Below, in pieces: positions 41,760 to 51,656 of a stretch of DNA of 64,000 nt; position 1 is the first letter of the stretch; every line of letters begins with the position of its first letter. The DNA is from Linum tenue (Eukaryota; Streptophyta; Magnoliopsida; Malpighiales; Linaceae). A model generated the notes under the pieces. It was not told the DNA's origin and ran no database searches. It saw only the letters and a program-made list of their open reading frames with translations. The stretch lies in NCBI GenBank assembly GCA_946122785.1, contig CAMGYJ010000004.1, positions 22,949,684-23,013,683 of the forward strand, read 5' to 3'. A program made the translations under genes and the position numbers.

Positions 41760-42839
41760 ATGACACAACCTAACTTCCATCACCCGTTCATCCGGGATCT
41801 CAGGAGGGGCTCTACCGGAGAGCGCTTCAAGAAAGTCGTGGAAACCCCGTTTGGCGCCCACCATTGCTGGTCCAAACGGGAGTTTCGGGAACTGCACTGC
41901 TACGAGCAGCTTTCCGCCGTGGTCGCCAACACCGCATGGCGCCGTCTGTTCCAGATCTGCGAGACGGTCTACTACGAGCCGATGTGGGAGTTCTACACCA
42001 CTTTCAAGCACAACTCCACGACCCGATGCCATGACAGTACAGCCGTCCAATTCAGGCTGGGTGGTGTCCCCCGGTCCTTGAGCTATCACGAGCTGGCTGA
42101 GGCTCTCGACCTCGACCTCGACGACAGTCGGGACTACGTCACCGAGGTTAATGAGCCACCGGAGGTGGACTTCATGAGGCTGTACACCAGCCTGGCTCAG
42201 CCTGGCCAGACGCGTCCTTTCAAGTCTGGGAGGACGAAGGCATCTACCCTGCGGATCGAGTACCGACTTCTCCACCACCTGCTGGCAAAGTCTTACACTC
42301 CTGCATATGACAGCGTCGGCCACATCACGAAGAGGCCCCTGTACTTCCTCGATTCGACCCGCCAGCGCCGCCATCCTCTCCACCTGGGTTCGGTGGTGGC
42401 CAAGACATTCGAGAAGACGGCCACAGAGATGAAGAGCCTCCACTGCGCCCCCCTCATCACCCGCCTGGTTACCTTTTTCGGCCTCTCACAGCAGGGGTGC
42501 ACCAAGGAGGGGGAGACCCCCATCTTTGGCAGCGCCACGATCGGGAAGATGCTGCTATTGCGGGAGAGGAACGGTGTTCAGTGGGTCGAGGGATTTCCGG
42601 AGCCTCCTATCCCCGCGGAGCCCGAAGAGGAGGCTGACGAGGAGGTGGACCCCGATGAGGTGGATGCTGCTGTGGATGCTGCTGCGGATGCTGCTGATGA
42701 TCCCCCACAGACTGACTTCCATTTTGGGGGTAGCAGCTCCACTTTCCCGGGCCAGGACTACTTCACCCAGCAGTTCGAGCAGCTGCGGATCCAGAACCAG
42801 CTGCTCCTCGACCAGCAGATGCAGTTCCAGCAGCAGTAG
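41760..42839 (+). CDS. ORF2 of element B: Athila ORF1/env-position-like protein, ends at an in-frame TAG
   Basis: The start at 41760 is chosen over the upstream in-frame ATG at 41742, because that one lies before the predicted splice acceptor. The first 359 codons are open. Residues 1-240 match ORF2 of A and of 63708-64000: FIRDLRRGSTGERFKKVV, YYEPMWEFYTTFKHNS, VQFRLGGVPRSLSYHELAEA, HLGSVVAKTFEKTA. An acidic Ala/Asp-rich stretch (near 285-310) and a Gln-rich probable coiled coil (FEQLRIQNQLLLDQQMQFQQ) follow. The TAG at 42837-42839 sits in a CAG run, and the same frame continues open for 87 more codons to 43103 (AADQAEYRHRL, LAHIEREKRRSRRMQEVQQH, ending DIDLDDLGDE). The protein has no recognised enzyme motif. 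The family resembles Athila ORF-1 proteins. Function unknown. Confidence 0.8.
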   Translation: MTQPNFHHPFIRDLRRGSTGERFKKVVETPFGAHHCWSKREFRELHCYEQLSAVVANTAWRRLFQICETVYYEPMWEFYTTFKHNSTTRCHDSTAVQFRLGGVPRSLSYHELAEALDLDLDDSRDYVTEVNEPPEVDFMRLYTSLAQPGQTRPFKSGRTKASTLRIEYRLLHHLLAKSYTPAYDSVGHITKRPLYFLDSTRQRRHPLHLGSVVAKTFEKTATEMKSLHCAPLITRLVTFFGLSQQGCTKEGETPIFGSATIGKMLLLRERNGVQWVEGFPEPPIPAEPEEEADEEVDPDEVDAAVDAAADAADDPPQTDFHFGGSSSTFPGQDYFTQQFEQLRIQNQLLLDQQMQFQQQ

Positions 42840-43103
42840 GCGGCCGATCAGGCCGAGTACCGGCACAGGCTGGACACGATCCAGACTCAGCAGGGCGTGA
42901 CTCTCGCCCATATCGAGCGGGAGAAGCGCCGTTCTCGGCGCATGCAGGAGGTTCAGCAGCACCTGCTTCAGCTGGTTCCGGGCGATCCACCTGTCTGGAG
43001 GACTCCCTGGGATGACTCCCCTCCCCATGACGGTGCGGCTGGCGCTGCTGATGATGATGCGTTCATGAACGACATCGATCTCGACGATCTTGGCGACGAG
43101 TAG

Positions 43104-44956
43104 GCTGTACTCGTTGCCCGTCTCAGTGTGTTTGTTTTTGTTTGTTTTTGTTAGACTTTTGAGTGTTTGCTCCATGTGTGCGGAGCTTGAACTTGGTGTC
43201 GTTTGTTTTGTTTTTGGTTTTTCCTTTGTGGTTTGATGTAGCCGTCTGGGCTAACACTTATCCCTAACGCCAGCGTGCTAGTGTTTCTGATGTTCGATTT
43301 GTGCAGTATTGACCACTCCCGCGTTCGTTTCTCGCTGACTGGTCCACTTCCAGTCCCCCAGCAGTGTTCTTGCCCGGTAACATCGTTCCCTTTATCTTTC
43401 CCTCTACTCCATTGAGGGCAATGTCGTGCTTAAGTGTGGGGGGATGTTTTGTATCGGTTGGAATATTTTAGATGGTGCTTGGAGCCTAGTCCACTGTCCG
43501 AATCTTACGATTTGAGGGCTCCAAGTACTGCTGTTTGATCATATTGGCACTGTGTTTTGATGGATGAATTGATTGGTTTTCGGATTAATGCATGACAACT
43601 TGTTTGCGACTAGGACAACCTATGATGAGGACTGAGATGTGCAGTAGAATGATGTAGGGGTTCAGTTTTTCAACTGTTTGCTTGCCAACTGTGACTTGAT
43701 CTTTTGGTCTGATTACTTGTTCTTAACAGCCGTTTATGCATCTAGTTCAGGGTATCAGAATGTGAGATAGAGCATATAGGTAGCCATGTGAGATTTGAGC
43801 CTGCTCGTTTCTTTCTTGTGCGATAGATCCCTCTTCCATGATGTGTAGCATTCACGTTGTCACTAGCTAAGATGATTGGGGCATAGGATTAGCCCACGCC
43901 CAAAACTGACTGTCCTGATGTGTCATATCCCCTAGTCAGCCCCTTTGAGCCGTGTGTTATCCTTTCTTTTGGTCTATAATGAAAAAAATCACCCTTGTTG
44001 CATCTTTTAGAAGGTTCCACAGAGTGGTTTTTATATATTCTCTGCTGTTTCTGCTAAAGTCTATGTGAGTGTTGGAGGTAGTGCTTAAAAGTTGGGCAGG
44101 TGTTTGAAATTTATGCAGAAGTGGTGGCTCTCTTAAGAAATGGAAAGAAAATAAAAGAAAAACAAAGAAAAATTGAAAGCAAAAGAGAGCCACTATCAAA
44201 AATCTGAATAATGCCCAGTAAGCAGTGTTTCTTAGCAGTCTGGCTTGGAAATGCTGATGTTTATGCCTCCTTCGCTCTTGTGCTCTTAAGATATTGAGTA
44301 ATGCAGAATAGCAGAAAGAAAATACCGGGTTGTTGACTGTGTTTGTTTGTTTGGAAAATGTGGAACCTTTTGCTATGAATACTTCCACCACCTAAAAGGC
44401 CTTTTCCCCATGTCCAAGACCCTAGCCAGTCATTTGAACCTGTGTCTAAGACCTCCTGATTAGTTAGTGGTGACACCCCATATGTGAACTCTAGCATTTA
44501 GAGGCTGCCATCATGGTGAAGAGATGATAGGTATTGAGAGAAATAGCATGCGCATCTTTCGCATCAAATTGTCCTGACCCCACTGGTCGAGAGTGAGTGA
44601 TTCATTTTCATTTTCTATATGCTCTTGTACCCCGGTGAGGACCTAGATTGCTCGGTCTCTATTCTGATGTCTTGAGTTGGATGCATGAGTTGACTGTTTT
44701 GAGTAAGTGGTTGAATCAAGTCTAGGTTGGCCAGTGAACAGACGGGAGACTCTTCCTTTACTCGACTTGCTGCACTCGAATGTCCTTTGTGGTGGTTGTC
44801 CAGGTTGTTATTGAGGTTGTGCATGTATTGATGTTTGAAAACCAGTGCGATTCACGTGTTCTGTGCCTTTATGACTTGTCCCCAATGTTGGTTGATTGAA
44901 ATATGTAAGCTTTCCTAGTGTCTGACTTGGTTTGCTTGGGGACAAGCAAACGGTTA
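43104..44956 (+). other. 3' non-coding region of element B
   Basis: No gene. Conserved blocks, in order: CCATTGAGGGCAATGTCGTG (43410-43429), an internal polypurine copy (43430-43443), the hairpin CTTGGAGCC/GGCTCCAAG (43478-43486 and 43517-43525), GTAGCCATGTGAGATTTGAG (near 43782), CCCCAT-GTCCAAGACC (near 44405) and GTACCCCGGTGAGGACC (near 44627). The same order is found in A and, reversed, in D and E, so this long untranslated region is under selection or very young across families. Confidence 0.65.
43478..43525 (+). other. Conserved 3' hairpin of the Athila-type elements
   Basis: The 9 bp arms CTTGGAGCC and GGCTCCAAG form a stem with a 30 nt loop. The same arms occur in A (7628-7636 and 7668-7676) and nearly so in G (62086-62094 and 62124-62132), with degraded copies in E and D. 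The loop text varies more than the stem. It could be an RNA signal such as packaging or dimerisation; that role is inferred. Confidence 0.5.
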
Positions 44957-44970
44957 AGTGTGGGGGATTT
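44954..44970 (+). other. Polypurine tract of element B
   Basis: TTAAGTGTGGGGG followed by ATTT lies directly before the 3' LTR. It is the expected plus-strand primer. Two further exact 13-base copies lie at 41687-41699 and 43430-43442. Confidence 0.85.
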
Positions 44971-46314
44971 TGATAGACCGTTATTTACACATGTTTTTAC
45001 CCTCATACTTACACCGTTTGAGGTGTTGATTCTCGTGTTTTAGGCCGATTTCACGCTAGGTTGTGCTTGTTTGTGTTATTTCAGGTCCTAGTACGGGAAT
45101 GAAGGCTTAGGAGCGAGTCTGGGGTCGATTGGACGAAGAATGGACGAAAGGCGAGCTTTTTGGGGAGTGCACGGGCAGACCAGGAGGCTGCACGGCCGTG
45201 CACTTGAGCCATTTGGCCGTGCACCTCATGCCGAGGCCATGCAAGGCCAGGCCCTGAAGCTTGCACGACCGTGTGCCTGGCCGTGCAAGATGGACGAAGA
45301 CATAACTTATTGAAACGGCGCGTTTTGAGGGTGCACGGCCAGAATGGTGTTGTGCACGGCCGTGCACCTGGCCGTGCAACTCGGGAAAGTCGGTTTTAAA
45401 GCCTAATTCGAGCCAGAAGTGAGAGAATCGTGTTTTCAGAGCAAAAACAGAGCCCTAGAGAGAGAAAGTGCGAAGAACACACCCTAGAAGCTGTCTTGGA
45501 GCTGGATTTCATCGAATCGAGCTTAGAGGTCGTCATAGGAGTGGAAATCATCGTCCCGGAGCAGATTATCCTCATCGTTATGAGTATGACTAATCCGATT
45601 CTTGTTTTCTCTTCTCTCTCTATGGAGTAGAACCCTTCTCTCACTTGGGTATGAAGAACCCTAGTTCCTTGTGTTAGGGATTTGATTGTAATGACTTGGG
45701 ATGATATTACTGCTTGATTTTAATCGAATGACGCATGTTTCATGAATTGATTTGAGTCTGATCAGCTTGTCTCAATTTCTGCTTCAACCTGAGATAGATA
45801 GAATCTGATTAGGTTGTTAGAGCCTCTTCATTCGATAGTAGGAGATTGGCTATACGAGAGTTAGCCAGTTGACTGCTTTGTACTGGTGTTCTTGGCGCCA
45901 TTAGTGGAGTTCTGTGTTCATAGCCTCAGCTTTCTATCCCGGTGAAGACTAGTCGTCTGCCGGGTAGTTAGACTGAGAGGGCTTGGTCAGCTTAAGAGAT
46001 TCCAAGCTACTGTCGGATCTTCCGCAGTCTAATCAACAGTAAATCAACCCAGGGAATTGCAATTGAACCTAACTAAGGGGCTAGGGGGACTCAATCCCGA
46101 GTGACTCTTGCCTGCTTTAGAAACCGAACAATTTACTGCTTTCTTGTTGCTTTTACTTTTTACAACAATCACTCGACTTAGTTTGCTAGATAATAGAGAA
46201 TCACGGAGTAAGCAGTAGATCTAGACCCCGGGTTGATAATTAAACTTGCCTTTACTGCAGTCCCTTTCATTGGTTACACTTGGCCATTGTTAGGTGTTGT
46301 GTTTTAGCGTGTCA
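44971..46314 (+). repeat. 3' LTR of element B
   Basis: A 1344 bp LTR, equal in length to the 5' LTR and differing at about 15 positions by eye, mostly in the first 600 bases. Several differences fall in the palindromes: the site at 36526-36537 is decayed here, while the one at 45354-45365 is perfect here and mutated in the 5' LTR. Confidence 0.95.
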
Positions 46315-46319
46315 CCCGG

Positions 46320-46605
46320 CTTCACCTCTATTCCAGGACCTCTAGCTTTCTTCTTCTGAGCTGAAGAACATCCCCCAGTAGAGTGAGACCCCTGGCTTAG
46401 GTTCACATCTTCTTCAAAAGCTATGTCATCATTCGGGAGATGAACTTTTTCATTCTATAGCTCATTCACTTGTTGTTAACCCTCCCTTTCTACCTGCTGA
46501 GTTTCTGTCACGGTTTCACTTTCCTGAGTAACCACTTCGATAGTCTCTAGAGGGGCTGACCTTTCTGGTTTTCTCACGTTATTCACCAACCAACACACAA
46601 CATTC
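46320..46605 (-). pseudogene. Continuation of the split transposase-like gene
   Basis: On the minus strand the text reads as an acidic, low-complexity segment (SAPLETIEVVTQESETVTET, NDDIAFEEDVNLSQGSH, then KKKARGPGIEVKPG) with two stops. It runs directly up to the B target duplication. A basic KKKARGPG motif after an acidic stretch is common in the N-terminal part of plant Ptta/En-Spm proteins. Assignment depends on the better motifs at 34952-36228. Confidence 0.4.
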
Positions 46606-46995
46606 CTCGACGACTCACCAATCACAATTACCCATGCATGAAGATCACATCATAAGAACGAACTATCGAGCAGCCTAGGTCCTCACCGGGGTATAAGAAA
46701 TGAACAAAACATGATAAATGAATCACTCACTCTCGACCAGTGGGGTCAGGATAATTTGATGCAAAAAATGTGCATATTCACGCTCAATCCTAACGTCCCT
46801 TTACCACGACGGTAACCTTTAAATGTTAGAGCTCACAAGACGGGTGTCGTTGCTAGCTTGTCCGAAGGTCTTAGTAACGGGTTCAAATGACTGGCAATTG
46901 TCTTCGACATGGGGAAAAGGCTTTTTGGGTGGTGACAAACATAACATGAGGTCCTATATCTTCAACCTAAAATCAAAGGTTCTATGGTTTCGACT

Positions 46996-48620
46996 TATAA
47001 CCTTTCCTACAATCAATGGTCACTAGCATCGGCCAAAAACCACCCTTCCCTTCTTCCAAATCATTACCAACCACGAACTACATTCAAGCAAACTTCCTCG
47101 GCTAATCCTAGTATCCACAATTCAAGCATAGTAGTGAAGGAGGTCAACAAATAATTTAGGTGTTTCAATGGCTTGAATGCCAAGAAATCCTTTCTAGAGC
47201 ATACACTTAGACTTTTATGGCAACTCTCTACTTTTGGACTTTGCTACGGTGACATGCATGTCACGGTGACATGCACTTTTCGGTCGACCTCATATAGGAT
47301 CAGGTCGACCTAATCAGTTGTTTCAGTGTACAAACAGTTTCATGGTGCCTACTTTGGAGATTCATATCTTACAATTGGCTAGATGGAAATTGGAGATTAA
47401 AGGCTTGTTTTGAAGCTGAAGTGTCCCTCTACACATTAAAGTACTTGGGAGCTCAATAGAAAGTCCAGAAGACCATTTTTGAACCTGACCAAAAGGCTAT
47501 GCCAAAACTGGGAAACTGCCTGAAAATGGCTAAGTCTGGCAACGTGTTTGTCAAGCCTACTTTGGAGCTCAATTTGACAAGCATGGATGCGATTCCAGTC
47601 CAGGGGCCTTTACCACGTTAAATTATGTATTTTTTTTATACAAAGGCAAGGCATTGAATGAAAGATTGAATATCTTTAAGGCTTCAAACAAAAGGCTCGA
47701 AGTTGCTACGAAGGCTGTTTTTCTTGCAGCTTGCTTGTGCTCGAAGTCTGCCAGAAAAACAGCCTTCGTAGCAACTTCGACCCTTTTGTTTGAAGCCTTA
47801 AAGATATCCAATCTTTCATCAAATTCCTTGAATTTGTATAAAAACATACCTAATTTAACGTGGTAGAGGCTCCTGGACTCGACTCGCATTCATGCTTCTC
47901 GAATTGAGCTCAAAAATAGGCTTCACAAACACGTTTCCAGACTTAGCCATTTCTAGGCAGTTTCCCAGTTTTGGCATAGCCTTTTGATGAGGTTCAAAAA
48001 TGGTCTTCTGGACTTCCTATCGAGCTCTCAATCACTTCAATATGTAGAGGGACACTCCAGCTTCAAAACAAGTCATTAGTCTTCAATTTCCATCTAGCCA
48101 ATTGTATGATATGAATATCCAAAGTAGACACCATGAATTGTTTTTACACTGAAACAACATATTAGGTCGACCGGATCCTATATGAGGTCGACCGAATCCT
48201 AAATGAGGTCGACCGGATCCTATATGAGGTCGACCGAATTCTATATGAGGTCGACCTAATCCTAACTGAGGTCGACCGGAAAGTGCAAGTCACCGTGACA
48301 TGCATGTCACTGTAGGCACACCCTCTGCTTTTATTTACCCCATTTTATGGGGGTAAAACCCTTCCTACAATCAATGGTCACTAGCATCGGCCAAAAACCA
48401 CACTTCCCTTCTTCCAAATCATTACCAACCACGAACTACATTCAAGCAAACTTCCTCGGCTAATCCTAGTATCCACAATTCAAGCATAGTAGTGAAGGAG
48501 GTCAACAAACAATTTAGGTGTTTCAATGGCTTGAATGCCAAGAAACCCTTTCTAGAGCATACACTTAGACTTTTATGGCAACTCTCTACTTTTATTTACC
48601 CCATTTTATTACCTCTTTTT
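46996..48620. repeat. Direct duplication of about 250 bp flanking the Mutator-like insertion
   Basis: Sequence from about 46997 (CCTTTCCTACAATCAATGGT) to the CTCTACTTTT just before the insertion at 47236 recurs at about 48356-48600 with few changes. The second copy continues uninterrupted into ATTTACCCCATTTTAT, showing the empty site. So the segment was duplicated in tandem and the transposon entered the first copy. Confidence 0.75.
47236..48323. mobile_element. Palindromic Mutator-like (foldback) element, copy 1, 1088 bp
   Basis: It starts GGACTTTGCTACGGTGACAT and ends TGTAGGCACACCC. Flanks TCTACTTTT (47227-47235) and TCTGCTTTT (48324-48332) are a 9 bp duplication with one mismatch, the size used by Mutator-like elements. 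The two halves are inverted copies along nearly the whole length, meeting near 47738, so a transcript would fold into a hairpin with arms of about 500 bases. The arms hold GTCGACC sites 21 bp apart: two in the left arm (47283, 47304) and six in the right (48166 to 48271). No transposase is encoded. Copy 2 is at 56013-57098. Confidence 0.85.
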
Positions 48621-49558
48621 TTTCTTTTTTATCTTTACTTTCCTTTCCTTTTCTTTTTCTTTTCTTTCTCTTTTTTTCGAAGGGAGTATTAGTAAGTTAA
48701 ACCCTTGCCACCTTAACACTTAATGAACAATGCTCTCTATTAAGAACTTCCTCCAACACTATCTTTCCATTCCTAGCAGGAACCGTGCAAAATCCACCTA
48801 TGTAGAACCTCAATAGAGCTCAAAAGCGAAAGCTCCGGGACACAAGGATGACTTACAACGATTTAGACACGAAGAAAGGATAGGGGGTCGTTCTATTAAT
48901 CACCATTAAGATCACAAACAATAGGCTCCTAACATGAGAACGAGCCCTAAAATCACACGACTCAAAGGGGTTGACTAGGGGATGACACGATCGGGACAAT
49001 CAACATTTTGGGTAGTGGACTAATCATATGGCTCCATCTTCCTCCATAGCAACAACTTGAATGCTACACATCATGTACAGGGGGAACTATCTCACAAGAA
49101 CGAAACGAACGACACAAGTCTTACATGGCTACCTAGGTGCTCAATCATTCGTTCTAACTCCCTAAACTCGACGCATAGGTAATTGTGAAAAGCGAGTAAT
49201 CAATTCAATTCATCTATCGGTTCACAAACACATGAGAACTAAACCTATGCACAAACCTAATACAAGTCTCAGTCGTCATCATAGGATGCACACAATCACA
49301 AGAAAATCATCCGTAGATCGATGTTAATACCCACGAGATTCAAAAAAAAAATCACCAATGGTCACACTATGATCATGCAAATGCTTGGAGCCCTCAAATT
49401 TTAAAAATTTGGCCATACAACTAGGCTCTAGAATTCAAAATCACACCAATCATTCACACACAAGCATAATAGACACCCCCCCCCCCCCCACACACACACA
49501 CTTAAGATCCACATTGCCCTCAATGGTGTAAAAGAAGGAGGTAGAACGACGTTACCGG
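48621..49558 (-). other. 3' non-coding region of element E
   Basis: Reversed match to 7440-8400 of A: a CT-rich run, CCTATGTAGAACCTC, GGTTGACTAGGGGATG, CATGGCTACCTAG, a degraded hairpin near 49384 (CTTGGAGCCCTCAAA), a C run of about 14 and an AC run (49475-49500), then CTTAAGATCCACATTGCCCTCAATGG. No gene. Confidence 0.55.
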
Positions 49559-50213
49559 TCAAGTTGTGAATGTTGGTGATTGGGAGCGGAGGGCAGTGAG
49601 ATCCAAAAGTGCAAGGCCACGGTAAAACACCACCAAAATCTCTCCAATGGTCTTCTTACTGAAAGGAAAAGGGATGCAAACCGTTGGAATGAGTTGCCTC
49701 CCATCAAGCAATTCTTTATCGTCGTGAGCCAGACGGTTGCTTTTCAAGTCCAAGAACCTCCTTGAAGTTGAGGTTCTCTCGGTGAGGTGATGTCTCAAAT
49801 CACGAGCATTGGACAAATCTAGGATTGAGGGCTCGTGAACTTGAGTTGTCTTGAGGCTCCACCCACGAGACCTCTCCTTCTTCCTTTTTCTCTTTGCCTC
49901 ATACCATGTTGTGAAAACTTGCTTGACTTCTATCGCATCCACCAAGGGGGATCGTTGATGGTTTGCCCTTGGCTTGGCAAAGAGCCGCAAACGGGTCCTT
50001 TTCCAAAAGTGAATCGAGGTCGGTTGGAAAGTATTTGTAGCTCTTGTAACTTGTCGATGCTTCATCCACCTTGACCTCGTCCTCATCTTGGACACCATTT
50101 GCTCCTTCTACTTCATCTTCAACCTCCCTTCCTTCTCCTTCAATTCGTTCCTCTCCTTGGGAACAATGAAGATCTTCCTTCTCTTCAATGCTCACTTCCT
50201 CCTCTTCAACCAC
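49559..50213 (-). pseudogene. Acidic coding remnant of element E
   Basis: The minus-strand reading 50213-49899 is an open acidic segment (EEEEVSIEEKEDLHCSQGEE, then KYFPTDLDSLLEKDPFAALC) rich in Glu, Lys and Asp. The reading breaks into other frames (KEVLGLEKQPSGSRR) before the conserved post-coding block. Its place between gag and the 3' region suggests the end of the gag-protease ORF or a linker. No counterpart was seen in A, B or G, and no domain is recognised. Confidence 0.4.
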
Positions 50214-50349
50214 TTCTTCCTCCTTATCATTCAGGTCTTCAAGTACGGTTTGGAGGCCAATATGTCATGCAAGATCATAGAAAATATTCTCTTGCTCCTC
50301 CACACTCGTGACTTTTGTTTGGTTTGATATGTGAAGTTGGCAGTGGGTT

Positions 50350-50782
50350 CAGACTTTTGGCAGGATGGTTTATGCCAATGCCAATGCCGATCCTGTTCTT
50401 GTCTAGCTATTATTAAAATAAATAAAATATGGCCAAGTTAGGCCACGTGATATTTTTTTTCAAAAGAAGAAAAGAAAAATATTATAAAAAATAATAATCA
50501 GGCCACATTGTTAAGAAGAAGCCAGTGTTGTCACTAGTTCAAGATGGCAAACGGTGTTGTTTTCTCTTTTATCAACAGCTGAAGGGAGCCCAACAATGTC
50601 ACGACTTGCAGTGCTGCTACGGGTTCAACATAGTGGCGGTGTTGAGTCGTTTTGACTGGGCATTGTTGCAGCATTGTTTTTAGAGTGACAATAGAGATCA
50701 TTTAAAACTTGGCCATTCAGGACAACATGGATTTTCCGCTGCGGTGTCGTTTATTTCTCTTATCAACAATATTGTGGGCAAT
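50350..50782. repeat. X-type repeat DNA inside element E gag
   Basis: Text such as CGGTGTTGTTTTCTC, GTGGCGGTGTTGAGTCGTTT and GCTGCGGTGTCGTTTATTTC resembles the arrays at 25860-26960. It begins exactly where the E gag reading stops (50782), at the same Gag position where the broken gag at 27324 starts. Probably part of one inserted element; the superfamily is unknown. Confidence 0.4.
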
Positions 50783-51600
50783 TTCAACTGCGGTGGCGTC
50801 TTAGTCAGCATGTTCCCGCCACAAACTGAGTCGATCAGCTGCTTATCATTAGGAAAGAGAGACCCATAGAAGGTACCCACTTTGAAGGCATCATTAAAAC
50901 CATGGTTGGGACACTTTAGGAAGAGACCTTGATATCTCTCCCAAGCATCCCGGATAGTCTCTTCCTCCTCTTGGGAAAAATGGGTAATCTTCGGCAGGTC
51001 TTCTGCAAGAATTTGTTGGCCAAGTCAGTGAATGTGGTGATTGACCTTGGACGCTGGTTGCTAGCAACATCTTGGCTTTTCCCTCGAGAGTAAATGGGAA
51101 GTAGCATAGCTAGATGGCTTCTTAAGGGACCCCATTGATCTTGATCCCATCAATCAGCTCGTGGAATCGCTGCAGGTGTGTGCGGGGACACTCCCATGGA
51201 AACCCACTTAACCCCTCAACATTGTGATAATCGAGGTATTCACCTCAAAGTTGTTTGTAGCAACTTGAGGGTGTTGGATGCTTGACCTCATGTCTGCGGC
51301 CCCAGCGGTCCAGTAGTAACCCATGATTCCCTTCTCAGGATGATCTTCCACATCCCTTGCTCCATTATTGGGTTCACCCATTTCTCCTTCTTTGTGATGT
51401 TCAGTTGAGCCAAAGCTTCCTCCACAGCCAGCCGGGCCTTCAAGGCTCTCTTAAACTGATGGCAAGTCCATGCAAGCTCATGGTGTAACGAATGTAGATC
51501 TCCCAACTGGTACGGGTCATGCACACACAAACTCCAGACACAACTCGCGAAGGGAAACAGGTGGAGGAAAATTAATGCAAAAAATTTAATGCTAAAGTAA
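50783..51600 (-). pseudogene. gag N-terminal half of element E, broken
   Basis: On the minus strand the start near 51527 (HDPYQLGDLHSLHHELAWTC) and the segment FKRALKARLAVEEALAQL match the Gag start in B (LERTCRNFKRALKARLAAEE). Later parts, in other frames, give RSITTFTDLANKFL (51107-50916) and GTFYGSLFPNDKQLIDSVCG (50880-50783), ending NMLTKTPPQL. Beyond that Gag is replaced by X-type repeats. Several frameshifts and stops rule out a product. Confidence 0.7.
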
Positions 51601-51632
51601 CAGATATTCTCGTTTTTGCAATAACCTATAAC

Positions 51633-51650
51633 TCCCCAGCAATGGCGCCA
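51633..51650 (-). other. Primer binding site of element E (tRNA-Asp, decayed)
   Basis: The minus strand reads TGGCGCCATTGCTGGGGA, two changes from the perfect site in B, six bases after the LTR end (GTCA). Confidence 0.8.
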
Positions 51651-51656
51651 AAAATT

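Larger units (their letters stand above)
36234..46314 (+). mobile_element. Element B: complete, young, non-autonomous Athila-lineage retrotransposon (10.08 kb)
   Basis: LTRs of 1344 bp at both ends (36234-37577 and 44971-46314), TG...CA ends, and CCCGG target duplications. Inside lie a tRNA-Asp primer binding site, a gag-protease ORF (37721-40402), a GC-rich palindrome array with TATA box, a predicted exon and intron, ORF2 (41760-42839, possibly to 43103), a 1.9 kb 3' region, and a polypurine tract. Reverse transcriptase, RNase H and integrase are missing. The LTRs differ at about 15 positions by eye (about 1.1%), so insertion was recent. It split a transposase-like gene. Confidence 0.95.

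Noticed and set aside
41628..42443. 271-codon minus-strand ORF
   Set aside because: Antisense shadow of ORF2; the plus strand has conserved protein similarity in three copies.
48166..48277. CRISPR-like array (21 bp spaced GTCGACC repeats)
   Set aside because: Plant DNA, spacers not unique, and the array is part of an inverted-repeat transposon.
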